Counted from the stretch's first letter, positions 1 to 7,375 are shown. The stretch: 35,803 nucleotides of DNA from Streptomyces sp. man185 (GCA_002551355.1 NTHE01000073.1:1-35803), one strand, 5' to 3'. Made by a program: numbers and translations. The notes: a model not told the origin generated them from the letters alone.

Positions 1-210
1 CTGACGTGGAACGAGCTTGCCCGCGAGTTCGGCCCGCTGACCGGACTGGCCGACGACCGGCGCATCGGCGGCAGCCGGCGCTGACCGCGCAGCCTTCTGC
101 GATGACCGGCACCCCTCGCCAAAGGCGCGGCCCTCCCGCCCGAGGGCGACGGCATCCGCTACCTCGCCACAGGCACCACACCCCAGCCACACGGCCTGGT
201 CACCGCTTGA
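1..210 (+). pseudogene. Tail of an unidentified gene with in-frame stops
   Basis: Frame 1 is open from the first base to a TGA at 82-84 (reading LTWNELAREFGPLTG...). It meets a second TGA at 103-105 and then reads on as plausible high-GC3 coding sequence (GAALPPEGDGIRYLATG) to a TGA at 208-210. Both stretches share one frame, which suggests the decayed 3' end of a single gene that begins outside the window. I do not recognise the family. Alternatively, only the first 28 codons are a real gene end. Low certainty. Confidence 0.3.
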
Positions 211-242
211 CACGCAGCTGCGCGGGTCTGGCTGGGGTGGTG

Positions 243-605
243 GGGCAAGTTTGTCGTACCTCGTGGCTACCGCGCGGTGGCGCTTGAGGCGATTGATGCC
301 GCACTCCACGGCGTGGCGCTCCTGTAGTCGACGTCCCAGGTAATCAGGCCCTTCGCATCGGCCCGGGTCTGGAGCTGTTCGAGGATCCAGTGCCATGTGC
401 TGTCGCGCTGCCAGCGCCGGAACCGTCTCCCATGGCCCGTACCGCTCGGGCAGATCCCGGCACGGTATGCCCATGCGGACACGGAACCGTATGCCGTTGA
501 TCAGCTGCCGCTTGGTGTGCACTGGCGGCCGACCGGCCTTGATGCCGCGCGGCAGTAGCGGTTCCAGCACCGCCCACTGGGCGTCCGTCAGATCCCCCCG
601 AGCCA
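243..605 (-). pseudogene. IS5-family transposase remnant, frameshifted and internally deleted
   Basis: Reading from an ATG at 605, the protein starts MARGDLTDAQWAVLEPLLPR and continues through RFRVRMGIPCRDLPERYGPW, the N-terminal domain typical of Streptomyces IS5-family DDE transposases. Near 425-440 the frame breaks, and the family sequence (FRRWQRDSTWHWILEQLQ... up to LITWDV) continues in another frame. Near 325-330 it jumps back to the first frame at LQERHAVECGINRLKRH, which belongs far downstream in an intact enzyme. The central region with the first catalytic Asp residues is therefore missing. The remnant was inactivated by one frameshift plus an internal deletion. Its upstream end (about 640-650) abuts the next IS element. 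Confidence 0.8.
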
Positions 606-650
606 TGGAACGTGATCATCGCACGACCTTGATCCACTTCTGAAACAGGC

Positions 651-1710
651 CCTAACGACCTCGTGCACGGTTAGCGGTGGGGCGTCGAGCGCTGGATAGT
701 CGATCATGGCTGCGTGGTAGAGAACGCGACGCGCACAGCGATCATCAGCGACCGGAGGATCACGGGCCTGTCGGCAGCTGTGATCGCTGAACTCGTGGCC
801 GAGATCGGCCCGTTGTGGCATGAGCGGCACCAGGCCAGGCTTGCGTCCCGGCCGCGGAAGCGTGCCGTGGGCGCCGGTGCGAAGCACCGCTTGGTCTTCG
901 TCGACCGGCTGCTTGCCACGCTCGTGCATCTTCGCCACGGGGTTACTCATGACGTGCTGGCCTGCTGGTTCGGCGTGGACCGCTCGACTGTCACCCGGGC
1001 CATCGGCGAGGTGCGGCCCCTGCTCGCGGAGCGAGGATGCACCATCAGCCCCGACGTGCGGCTGCGAACCCTCGCCGAGGTTATTGGCCACCTTGGCGAG
1101 ACCGGGAGGACCGGCATCATCGACGGCACCGAGATCCGTGTCCGCCGCCCAGCCGGCGGCCGCAAGGACCGGGACAAGTTCATCTCTGGCAAGAACAAGG
1201 AGAACGCCGTGAAGGCCATGGTCCTCACAGATGAGCAGGGGAGGCTGCTGTTCTGCAGCCCGACCAGACCCGGAAGCTGCGCGGATATCACCCACGCCCG
1301 CGAGTTAGGGCTGGTCAACCTCCTGGCCGACGGGCCAGCGGTCGAGATCCTTGCCGATGCCGGCTACCAGGGGCTCGGAGCACAGACCGGCGGACGCGTC
1401 GTGACACCCCCGCACCGCCAGTTCAAGAAGAGCGCTCCGGACTGGTACGAGGAGATGCACGAGCGCCAGCGCAAGGCACACTCCTCGCGCCGCATCCGGG
1501 TCGAGCATGGCATCGCGCACCTGAAGAACTGGCGTGCACTGGCCCGCCACCTCGGCCGCCGCGAGCGCATGGACGACACCGTCCAAGCCGTCGCCGGCCT
1601 GCTGTCCCAGCAGCAGACCGCAGACCGGATCCTGGCTCGGCAGACGTGAGCACCGAGAATCCAACGACGCCTTCGACGTCCCACCGCTAACCGTGCACGA
1701 GGTCGTTAGG
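651..1710 (+). mobile_element. IS5-family insertion sequence with 30-bp perfect inverted repeats
   Basis: The first 30 bases (651-680, starting cctaacgacctcgtgcacgg) are the exact reverse complement of 1681-1710, and similarity continues a few bases inward. The element is 1060 bp and carries a single full-length transposase gene. I could not find a target-site duplication. The right end touches the left end of the next element with no base between them. Confidence 0.88.
714..1649 (+). CDS. IS5-family transposase (DDE, HARBI1/DDE_Tnp_4 type)
   Basis: This 311-aa protein starts at GTG and is intact within the inverted repeats at 651-1710. An N-terminal helix-turn-helix region (DVLACWFGVDRSTVTRAIGE, about residues 80-100) precedes the catalytic domain. 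The catalytic triad is visible: Asp in GIIDGTEIRV, Asp in ILADAGYQG and Glu in RIRVEHGIAHLKNW. The length fits the family. It should cut and paste its own element. No frameshift or stop interrupts it, so this copy may still be active, unlike most transposase sequences in this window. Confidence 0.93.
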   Translation: MVENATRTAIISDRRITGLSAAVIAELVAEIGPLWHERHQARLASRPRKRAVGAGAKHRLVFVDRLLATLVHLRHGVTHDVLACWFGVDRSTVTRAIGEVRPLLAERGCTISPDVRLRTLAEVIGHLGETGRTGIIDGTEIRVRRPAGGRKDRDKFISGKNKENAVKAMVLTDEQGRLLFCSPTRPGSCADITHARELGLVNLLADGPAVEILADAGYQGLGAQTGGRVVTPPHRQFKKSAPDWYEEMHERQRKAHSSRRIRVEHGIAHLKNWRALARHLGRRERMDDTVQAVAGLLSQQQTADRILARQT

Positions 1711-1836
1711 CTTGTCGTTTAACGACCGGCGTCGAACGTGGCTCGAACTTGATCAGCGTTTTCGCAGTTCAGCGGACACGTAAGGGGCCTCCGTCTGATC
1801 CTGTGCTCCGTCACAGAGTGGATCAGCGCGAAGGCC

Positions 1837-3317
1837 GTGGTCGTGAGTTTGGTGCATCAGGGCGTCCTGCGGGATGCGTTCGCGGACGTGTCACACTTCC
1901 GGTCGGAGCTGTACGCGTGCCTGACCGTGCGGGGCGACGCGTTGTTCGAGTTATGCGACGCGCTGCTGTGCACGGACGGGCCGGTGCGGACGCTGGTCGA
2001 TCTCGCGCTCGCTCCCGAGCACCGCCGTGGGCACGGAGCCCTGTACGGCGGACTCAAGCAGGGCCGGATCGTCGTGGCCCGGCTGCGCCGGACCCTGGTC
2101 GGGGTGCCGTTGCCACGGGCGGCGGACGGTCGGCTGGTCATGGCGGTGGATGTCTCGCCGTGGCTGCGACCGGACGCCAACGCGTGTGCTGACCGGTCCT
2201 TTTGCCACACCTTCGGGCAGGGTGGGGGCAAGCATCAGATGGTGCCCGGCTGGCCGTACTCGGTGGTGGCCGCGCTGGAGACCGGCCGCATTCCTGGACG
2301 GCGGTGCTGGACGCGGTCCGCCTTCAGCCCGGCGCCGACGTCGCCGCGGTGACCACAGTGCAGGTCCGTGAGGTCATCGAGCGGCTTGTCACCGCGGGCC
2401 AGTTGAAGCCGGGTGACCCGGAGGTCCTGGTCGTGCTGGACGTCGGATACGACGCCCCGCGCATCGCCCACCTGCTGGATGACCTGCCCGTCGAGATCCT
2501 CGGTCGGCTCCGTTCAGACCGGGTGATGCGGCGTCCGACACCCTCCCGCAGAGAGTTCCACCTGGCCAACCCCAAGGGCGGTCGGCCTCCCAAGCACGGC
2601 GGCGAGTTCGTCTTCGGCGACTCCGCAACCTGGGGCACCGAACAGGCCGTGACGGTCACGGACACCCGGCTCTACGGGAAGGCCACCGCGCAGGCATGGG
2701 ACCGGCTGCACCCGCGGCTGACCCGCCGGGCCGCATGGCTCGACCACGACGGGCCGCTGCCCATCATCGAGGGCACCATCATCCGCCTGGTCGTTCAGAA
2801 GCTGCCCAGCGGCGGGGTCAACAAGCCGGTCTGGCTGTGGTGGTCGCGCACCGGCGCAACAGCGGCGGACGTCGACCGCTGCTGGCAGTCGTTCTTGCGT
2901 CGCTTCGACGTGGAGCACACATTCCGCCTGTTCAAGCAGACTCTTGGCTGGACCAAGCCCCGGCTTCGCAGCTCGGAAGCGGCCGACCGGTGGACCTGGC
3001 TCGTGATCGCTGCCTATGCCCAGCTCCGGCTCGCCCGACCGCTGGCCACCGGCCTCCGCAGGCCCTGGGAGAAGCCGACCGAGCCGAACAGGCTCACACC
3101 GGCCCGCGTCCGCAGAGGGTTCAGAAACCTGCACGCGAAGACCGGTTCCCCAGCCGATGCACCGAAACCGTCCCGCCCCGGCCCAGGCAGGCCGCCAGGC
3201 TCGAAGAACCGGCTACCGGCCACCCGTCACGATGTCGGGCGGGTCCTCGCCACCGGCGAGGCGTTCAGCCGTCCCGCCCACCACAATGTCGGCACCAAGC
3301 CCCGCCGCGGCGCCTGA
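1837..3317 (+). pseudogene. IS4/IS701-like transposase, inactivated by a one-base frameshift
   Basis: The reading starts around GTG 1837 (VVSLVHQGVLRDAFADVSHF) and is collinear with a ~490-aa transposase common in Streptomyces. The first part includes the motif VDVSPWLRPDAN and ends at LETGR near 2290. The rest (SWTAVLDAVRLQPGADVAAV onward) continues in another frame to 3317. One base appears to be missing around 2288-2295. Downstream the Asp of VVLDVGYDAPRI and the region FDVEHTFRLFKQTLGW, which should hold the catalytic Glu, are intact. The tail is basic and Pro-rich (PGRPPGSKNR). The true start may lie upstream, because the frame is open back to 1753. Programmed frameshifting is possible, but I see no slippery sequence. 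Confidence 0.8.
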
Positions 3318-3366
3318 AGCTCCGCCCGCCTGAACCGTCAGGAAGCCGACGAGGTTGGATGGCTTC

Positions 3367-3684
3367 ATGGTGAGACGAAAGCGGGAGAAGAAGAGGCGAC
3401 CTCCCTTCGGCATGCCGAAGGGCATCGTCCTGCTCTCGACGCCGGAAGGCTGGCGCCACAGTGTCCTCACCGTGGAAGGCGGGATGTTCTGCGGGCGCCT
3501 CGCCGACGTTCCAGTCAACGCCGGCCCAGCCGAGGCACGGGCCGCCGCGGCGGCCATGGTGATAGGACTCGCACACGACTTCCACGAAGAACGCGTCGAC
3601 GTGACCTGGGACCCGCCCCGGGAACCCGGGTCCTGGACCGCCCAGGTCACCGTTGCCGCGACCCCGCCGAACACCTGCGGTTAA
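3367..3684 (+). CDS. Small hypothetical passenger protein of the IS element
   Basis: The 105-aa protein from ATG 3367 has a very basic N-terminus (MVRRKREKKRRPPFGMPKG), followed by a region that looks like a small beta/alpha domain (GIVLLSTPEGWRHSVLTVEG ... AEARAAAAAMVIGLAHDF ... VTWDPPREPGSWTAQVTV). A TTG at 3355 in the same frame is an alternative start. The gene lies between the transposase and the right inverted repeat at 3680-3692, and its stop overlaps that repeat, so it appears to travel with the element. Function is unknown. The basic tail could bind nucleic acid, which is inference only. Confidence 0.7.
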   Translation: MVRRKREKKRRPPFGMPKGIVLLSTPEGWRHSVLTVEGGMFCGRLADVPVNAGPAEARAAAAAMVIGLAHDFHEERVDVTWDPPREPGSWTAQVTVAATPPNTCG

Positions 3685-3750
3685 ACGACAAGCTGAGAGA
3701 CAGTTCGGGACGGCCCTTCTCATTCCCCGCCGATGGAGGCCGACCAGCTG

Positions 3751-3788
3751 CGGCTCCTCCGGCGTGACGAATCCCGCCGGAGGAGCCG
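3751..3788. terminator. Perfect 14-bp hairpin, terminator-like
   Basis: The arm cggctcctccggcg (3751-3764) is exactly complementary to 3775-3788 across a 10-base loop. It lies downstream of the small minus-strand gene that ends at 3872 and just beyond the right end of the IS element. There is no U-tract, as is common in Streptomyces. It could act on the minus strand or in both directions. Confidence 0.55.
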
Positions 3789-3871
3789 GCCCCGGACAGA
3801 ACCCGGTACGTGCTCCTCCCCCGTACGACGTTGAGCCTGCGGGTGCCATGCGTCTTCCGATCGCCTCGTGG

Positions 3872-4018
3872 TCATTTCAGGAGGGTGGTGAAGGCGATGG
3901 CGGCGCGGGTGAGGGCTGCGGGGTAGGTGGCTCCGTCCAGGCGGGCGATCTTGGCCGCGCCGGCGGCGGTCAGCAGGGCGATCACGATGATGAACCCGGT
4001 GGTGAGGAGATTGTTCAT
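3872..4018 (-). CDS. Small single-pass membrane protein (48 aa)
   Basis: ATG at 4018, preceded by a gggacgaag stretch, encodes 48 residues. They start MNNLLTTGFIIVIALLTAAG, a clear N-terminal transmembrane helix of about 20 residues. A short amphipathic tail follows (AAKIARLDGATYPAALTRAA) and ends TTLLK. Small proteins of this form occur in Streptomyces accessory and conjugative regions. The tail may be shortened by a frameshift, because longer relatives seem likely. I cannot assign a function. A strong hairpin (3751-3788) follows the gene. Confidence 0.6.
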   Translation of the reverse strand: MNNLLTTGFIIVIALLTAAGAAKIARLDGATYPAALTRAAIAFTTLLK

Positions 4019-4556
4019 CTTCGTCCCGCTGAACCATGACGCACACCAACTCCGAGACCTTGGTCCACGTCAACACTCCACCCCTTGACGGGAGCTTGCC
4101 GTGGCCGCCGCCCTCATCGCGGGCTTGACGCTGCGGAGAGCGATATGGGCTGTCTTTGTGCGGAGGGGCGCTGGAGTGGTTGTTCGCCGGGGAGGATGTC
4201 CGGCTCGCCTCCGGGATTCGAAGAAGACGGGGCCACGCGGCGGGGTGGGGAGTGGGGCACAGGCGTAGGCCGTGCGTGCAGCCGTCTCCTTTTGGGGCGT
4301 GCAGAGGGAGCGGCGCCGGTGGTGAGGTGCCGGGCTGGTTGTGCTTTTGCCGGGAAAGCGCGGACGTGGAGGGAGACGATTCAGGCAGGGAGATAACGGC
4401 GGCCGATGGCGTTTTCCCGGGTTTGAGCGTTCGGCGGGCCCTCCGGAGGTTCGGAATACTATGTTCATTTAGAATGCAATTCTTTACGCCAACCCATATG
4501 TGATCCCACTGCAGGGATTGAGATCAGTGAGCCTTTTCAACGTAGCCACGATCGGG
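4019..4556. other. Region without a convincing gene; contains an AT-rich patch
   Basis: No frame in either direction over these 538 bases shows a recognisable family or convincing codon use. The long minus-strand frame (about 4468-4070) is Pro/Arg-rich and looks like chance opening in GC-rich DNA. A patch around 4448-4500 (gttcatttagaatgcaattc) is unusually AT-rich for this window. It could hold a promoter or mark the edge of imported DNA. Confidence 0.5.
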
Positions 4557-4623
4557 TGACGCCGGGGTCACGACGGACCCCCGCCTCTGCGCAGCCATCG
4601 TCGACCGCCTCACCTTCGGCAGC
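4557..4623 (+). pseudogene. istB: IS21-family helper ATPase (IstB) fragment, left part
   Basis: The frame reading TDPRLCAAIVDRLTFG matches the conserved C-terminal region of IstB, the AAA+ helper ATPase of IS21 transposases. It stops exactly where the cassette at 4624-5642 begins. The following residues (S)NIIETGTDSYRLATTRA are found in frame on the far side. Removing the cassette and one copy of the 5-bp duplication GCAGC restores a continuous LTFGSNIIETGTDSY reading. The rest of istB and all of istA upstream are absent, so this was already a fragment or has since been truncated. Confidence 0.8.
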
Positions 4624-4673
4624 TGTCGGCGTACACATGAAGATGCTCGGCTTGGTACACGCGAACGTGCACC
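4624..4673 (+). repeat. Left terminal repeat plus subterminal repeat of the cassette
   Basis: The outer copy (4624-4650, tgtcggcgtacacatgaaga...) is followed by an inner, related copy (4651-4673, cttggtacacgcgaacgtgc). The shared pattern is GG..TACAC..GAA..TGC. The spacing of about one to two helical turns fits adjacent transposase-binding sites. Confidence 0.55.
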
Positions 4674-4810
4674 ACTCGTCATGCCGGAGCACGTGTGGTC
4701 CGCTGTCCTGGTTCCAAAGTCGCTGGCGAGACAGGTCCATCGGCCGATGCCCGTTCCGACCACCGAGGTAATCATGAGCGTTGTCTCTCCGGTCGAGCTG
4801 AGGAGGAGCC

Positions 4811-5545
4811 GTGCGGGTAGAGCAGGTGAACTGGGTCGAGGTCCCCGCTGGGTTGCTGCGTCGGGGTACGCCGGTCGATGAGGTGCCGGCGGTGGCCCGC
4901 CGCTATGCGGATACCGGGGTGCCGGTGGACTGGTACATGAAAGAAGCCCCGCGTGCGGAGATCCACGTCCCGGCGTTCCGGATCGCCCGCACGCCGGTCA
5001 CAGTCGGCCAGTGGACACGTTTCGCGGCGGCCACAGGAAGACCGGTCCCACAGACGCCGACGGACCATCCGGTCATCGGGGTCGCCTGGGAGGCGGCGAC
5101 GGCCTATTGCCGGTGGCTCGGGGAACGGGTCGGCCTCGATGTGCGACTGCCCACGGAAGACGAGTGGGAGCGCGCCGCGCGGGGCGACGACGGCAGGGAG
5201 TTCCCGTGGGGCGAGGAGTACCGTACCGGCCGGGCCAATCTGGTGGACCTCGGCATCGGCGCCACGATGCCGGTCGGCTCGTTCCCCGACGGAGCCAGCC
5301 CCTTCGGTGTGCTGGACATGGCGGGTAACACCGACGAGTGGACCTCTACCCTCTACGCCCCCTACCCTGGCGCGCCCGCCGAGGTGCCAAGCACCGAGGG
5401 CTGGGCCTTCGACCGGCACATCACCCGAGGCGGCGCGTTCCGCCACGACCGGGACCTGGCCCGGTGCGCCCGACGGCACGGCGCCTATGAACCAGATCTT
5501 GAAGCGATCGGTGTGGGTTTCCGCCTGGCGGCACCAGCCGCATAG
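4811..5545 (+). CDS. SUMF1 / formylglycine-generating-enzyme-like domain protein
   Basis: GTG at 4811 follows a strong gaggaggag ribosome site. The 244-aa product covers one SUMF1/FGE-sulfatase domain. An N-terminal strand region (VNWVEVPAGLLRRGT) and PVTVGQWTRFAAATGR lead to the signature RLPTEDEWERAARGDDG (about 115-131), FPWGEEY, PFGVLDMAGNTDEWTS (about 172-187), ITRGGAFRHDRD and a final GVGFRLA. Bona fide FGEs use two cysteines in a GGSxxCxxxYC region to make formylglycine in sulfatases. Here that stretch reads GGAFRHDRDLARCARR, without the pair, so sulfatase activation is unlikely. Relatives of this fold serve as iron enzymes or ligand-binding domains, and the role here is unknown. It is the only cargo of the cassette at 4624-5642. 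Confidence 0.88.
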   Translation: MRVEQVNWVEVPAGLLRRGTPVDEVPAVARRYADTGVPVDWYMKEAPRAEIHVPAFRIARTPVTVGQWTRFAAATGRPVPQTPTDHPVIGVAWEAATAYCRWLGERVGLDVRLPTEDEWERAARGDDGREFPWGEEYRTGRANLVDLGIGATMPVGSFPDGASPFGVLDMAGNTDEWTSTLYAPYPGAPAEVPSTEGWAFDRHITRGGAFRHDRDLARCARRHGAYEPDLEAIGVGFRLAAPAA

Positions 5546-5590
5546 AACCGGACACCGTGCCAGCGTCGCATGTTGGCGGCATCCCTTGAG

Positions 5591-5642
5591 GCTGTGCATG
5601 TTGGGCTGTACCGACCTGTGCACATTCCGGTGTACGCCGACA
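5591..5642 (-). repeat. Right terminal repeat plus subterminal repeat of the cassette
   Basis: Read on the minus strand, the outer copy (5642-5616, tgtcggcgtacaccggaatg then tgcacag) is followed by a second copy (5615-5591, gtcggtacagcccaacatgc then acagc). The two align as GTCGG..TACA.CC..AA..TGCACAG. This tandem arrangement mirrors the left end. Confidence 0.6.
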
Positions 5643-5701
5643 GCAGCAACATCATCGAAACCGGGACCGACTCCTACCGCCTCGCCACCACCCGAGCATG
5701 A
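5643..5701 (+). pseudogene. istB: IstB fragment, right part (C-terminus)
   Basis: After the cassette and its GCAGC duplication, the frame resumes as NIIETGTDSYRLATTRA and ends at a TGA (5699-5701). This is the usual IstB C-terminus of IS21 elements. It completes the fragment at 4557-4623. No IS21 terminal repeat was recognised further downstream. Confidence 0.8.
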
Positions 5702-5768
5702 GCCGAACAGCAGTCTCTGGGCTGACTCCAGCCTCGGGAGCCTGGCCGATATGGCCGCATGATTGTGG

Positions 5769-6497
5769 TCAGCAGTAGTCGTTGAGCCAGTCTCCCGGGA
5801 TCAGGCTCCGAGCTCGGTCGAGGTCTTCTGCCGTCCGGCCACGGGCAAAAATGGTTGCGCCAGCGTCGTCGCGCAGCAGGGCGTCCTGGCCCAGGAACCA
5901 TCGGCTCCCGTTTTCGTCATCACCGGTGGGATACAGCGGGAACGGCAGCCGGACGAAGTTCTCCTCCAGCAACTCGACGTCGGACTCATCGGAGTCGAGG
6001 AAGTCGCAGCGCTCTTCATCGGCATGCAGGGATTCGGACAGAACAATCTCAATGAAGCACAGGGAAAGGCGCTCCAGCCAGCCTTCCCACCGTTCGGCGC
6101 TCTTGTCCGCCAGATCAGTCCGGCTGAACACCGCAGGGTCGTCGTCCTGCAGGCTATCGAGGAGGATGCCCCAAGACGCCGCGCCTTGATTCTCATGCCG
6201 GAAGACCAGGGCCTGTCTGGCCTCATCCACATAGAGCTCGGCCGGGCCGAGGAGCACGTCGTAGTTACTGGTCAGATCCCGGCGGCGCCCGAACAGCAGA
6301 TACGCCTCGCGCAACGCGGCCGGCAGCCGCACTCCGAGCCTCTCCTCAGCTGCGGCCAGATCGGCCTCTGACCACCCATCGGTGACCTCCAGAGGGCTGG
6401 CCCAATGACCAGCAAAGCCTCGGATGAAGCTCCAAGCGCCGCTGCGTCCCCTGACGCCGTCAACGAGGGAGGCAGCAAGGTCGAACTCATGTGTCAT
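5769..6497 (-). CDS. SMI1/KNR4 (SUKH) family protein
   Basis: The 242-aa protein from ATG 6497 (MTHEFDLAASLVDG) contains a SUKH-type motif near residue 40-80: GWSEADLAAAEERLGVRLPA followed by ALREAYLLFGRR. The later part is acidic (DFLDSDESDVELLEENFVRL) and ends GDWLNDYC. SUKH domains commonly act as immunity proteins against secreted or contact-dependent toxins, and many are orphan genes in Streptomyces. No toxin gene adjoins it. An alternative upstream start at 6536 adds 13 residues. The start overlaps by a few bases the start of the opposite-strand gene at 6491. Confidence 0.85.
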   Translation of the reverse strand: MTHEFDLAASLVDGVRGRSGAWSFIRGFAGHWASPLEVTDGWSEADLAAAEERLGVRLPAALREAYLLFGRRRDLTSNYDVLLGPAELYVDEARQALVFRHENQGAASWGILLDSLQDDDPAVFSRTDLADKSAERWEGWLERLSLCFIEIVLSESLHADEERCDFLDSDESDVELLEENFVRLPFPLYPTGDDENGSRWFLGQDALLRDDAGATIFARGRTAEDLDRARSLIPGDWLNDYC

Positions 6498-6992
6498 ATC
6501 AAGACGATATCCGTCCCGATCTGCAGCCCTGGCCATGCCCCGGCGGCGTGATCGAGGCGTTCGGTGTGTTGCTGCCGGAGGGCGAGTACCTTCCGCTACT
6601 CCTGGACGTGGAACCCCGGCTGGTCATTCCCGGCAAGGAAGGTAACTACTTCAGCGGCGAACAGGTAACGACGTGGGAAATCGACCAGTTCTGGGGCCTC
6701 CGCTGTCGATGAGGCCGCCCACCTCTACGAGTTCATCGTTCCCATCGTTCCCCCGACGTGGAACGAGCAGGACCGCGTCGAGGAGTACGACGCGCTCATG
6801 GAGCGGGAAACGACCCCCACGGCGGTGGCAACTTCCACGCTGGACATGTGCCGGCCCGCCATCGACCGGGGAGACGACTACTTCGTGCACTGGGGCCTGA
6901 CCCACTTCCTCCTCGACGGCCACCACAAACTGGAAGCCGCTGCCACCGCCGGCCGGCCGGTGCGGCTCCTCTCACTGCTGACCGTGGGCTAG
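6491..6992 (+). pseudogene. Hypothetical protein with DGHHKL motif, frameshifted
   Basis: From GTG 6491 the frame reads QDDIRPDLQPWPCPGGVIEA and LLLDVEPRLVIPGKEG, up to WEIDQFWGL, then stops at 6712. The continuation AVDEAAHLYEFIVPIVPPTW, RVEEYDALMERETTPTAVAT and FVHWGLTHFLLDGHHKLEAA lies in another frame and ends at 6992. The two halves look like one ~165-aa protein split by an indel near 6695-6710. The LLDGHHKLEAA stretch resembles the catalytic GxHR-type loop of ParB/sulfiredoxin-fold proteins, but that is only suggestive. The gene diverges from the SUKH gene with overlapping starts, so a functional link is possible. Confidence 0.65.
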
Positions 6993-7082
6993 AGCCCGGC
7001 CCGAGCCGAAGACGCCGCCAGGCTGCCTGCCTTGCGCGCGCAACCACGCTCGGCCCGAGCGACCAGATAAGCGGCCCGAAGA

Positions 7083-7290
7083 TCATGCCTGCGCCAAGCC
7101 GGGGCCGTCCCGCCGAGCACTGGATGAACCTACGCACCACGAACCCGATCGAGTCGACCCGCCGCTGTCCGACTGCGAACAGAGATCACGCGAGGCGCCG
7201 AAAGAGCGCGGCCGCCACCCTGGCCATGGTCGAGGCTGAAGAACATCGGGGCGGCGAAGCTGTACCGGCCGGCGGCCGGGCAGGACGAGA
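7083..7290 (+). pseudogene. IS256-family transposase C-terminal fragment
   Basis: The stretch PAEHWMNLRTTNPIEST (about 7110-7158) is a hallmark of actinobacterial IS256/Mutator transposases near the catalytic Glu. Related pieces, LRTEITRGA and AAATLAMV, follow in shifted frames. Both flanks of the gene are missing and at least two frameshifts are present, so it is an old remnant. The adjoining sequence 7291-7375 is not recognisable. Confidence 0.7.
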
Positions 7291-7375
7291 AACGGCCGAA
7301 CCTGGGCCCAGTGCTCCACCAAGACGATCAACTTGGACCTGATCGCCGGAAGCGAGGCCGTCAAGGTCGACCGAG

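Larger units (their letters stand above)
1711..3692 (+). mobile_element. Large insertion element (~2.0 kb) with 13-bp inverted repeats, transposase and passenger gene
   Basis: The left end cttgtcgtttaac (1711-1723) is the exact reverse complement of 3680-3692. The element spans 1982 bp and carries a long transposase reading frame broken by a frameshift, followed by a small gene ending 8 bp before the right end. It begins at the base after the preceding IS5 element ends. No target duplication is obvious, which would fit nested or tandem insertion followed by rearrangement. Its family (IS4/IS701-like, from the transposase) is inferred. Confidence 0.75.
4624..5642 (+). mobile_element. Non-autonomous transposon-like cassette carrying a SUMF1 gene (Tn7/Tn5053-type ends)
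   Basis: The ends tgtcggcgtacac (4624-4636) and its exact reverse complement (5630-5642) bound 1019 bp. Both flanks carry the 5-bp direct repeat GCAGC (4619-4623 and 5643-5647). Excision restores the istB reading frame, so the insertion boundaries are well defined. Ends beginning TGT(C) with 5-bp duplications are typical of transposons moved by TnsB/TniA-type integrases (Tn7, Tn5053, Tn552 groups). Each end also has a second, related motif just inside the first. The only gene inside is the SUMF1-like gene at 4811-5545. No transposase is present, so movement would need help in trans. The family assignment is inference from end structure. Confidence 0.8.

Noticed and set aside
4070..4503. Overlapping frames on both strands, up to 132 codons
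   Set aside because: Pro/Arg-rich on the minus strand and Gly/Arg/Trp-rich on the plus strand. Neither has a ribosome site or resembles a protein family.
4618..5648. Reading the cassette duplication as 3 bp (CAG) with 14-bp ends
   Set aside because: The same bases can be parsed that way, but the 5-bp GCAGC parse gives ends starting TGT, which fits a known class of transposons. Both parses restore the same istB frame.
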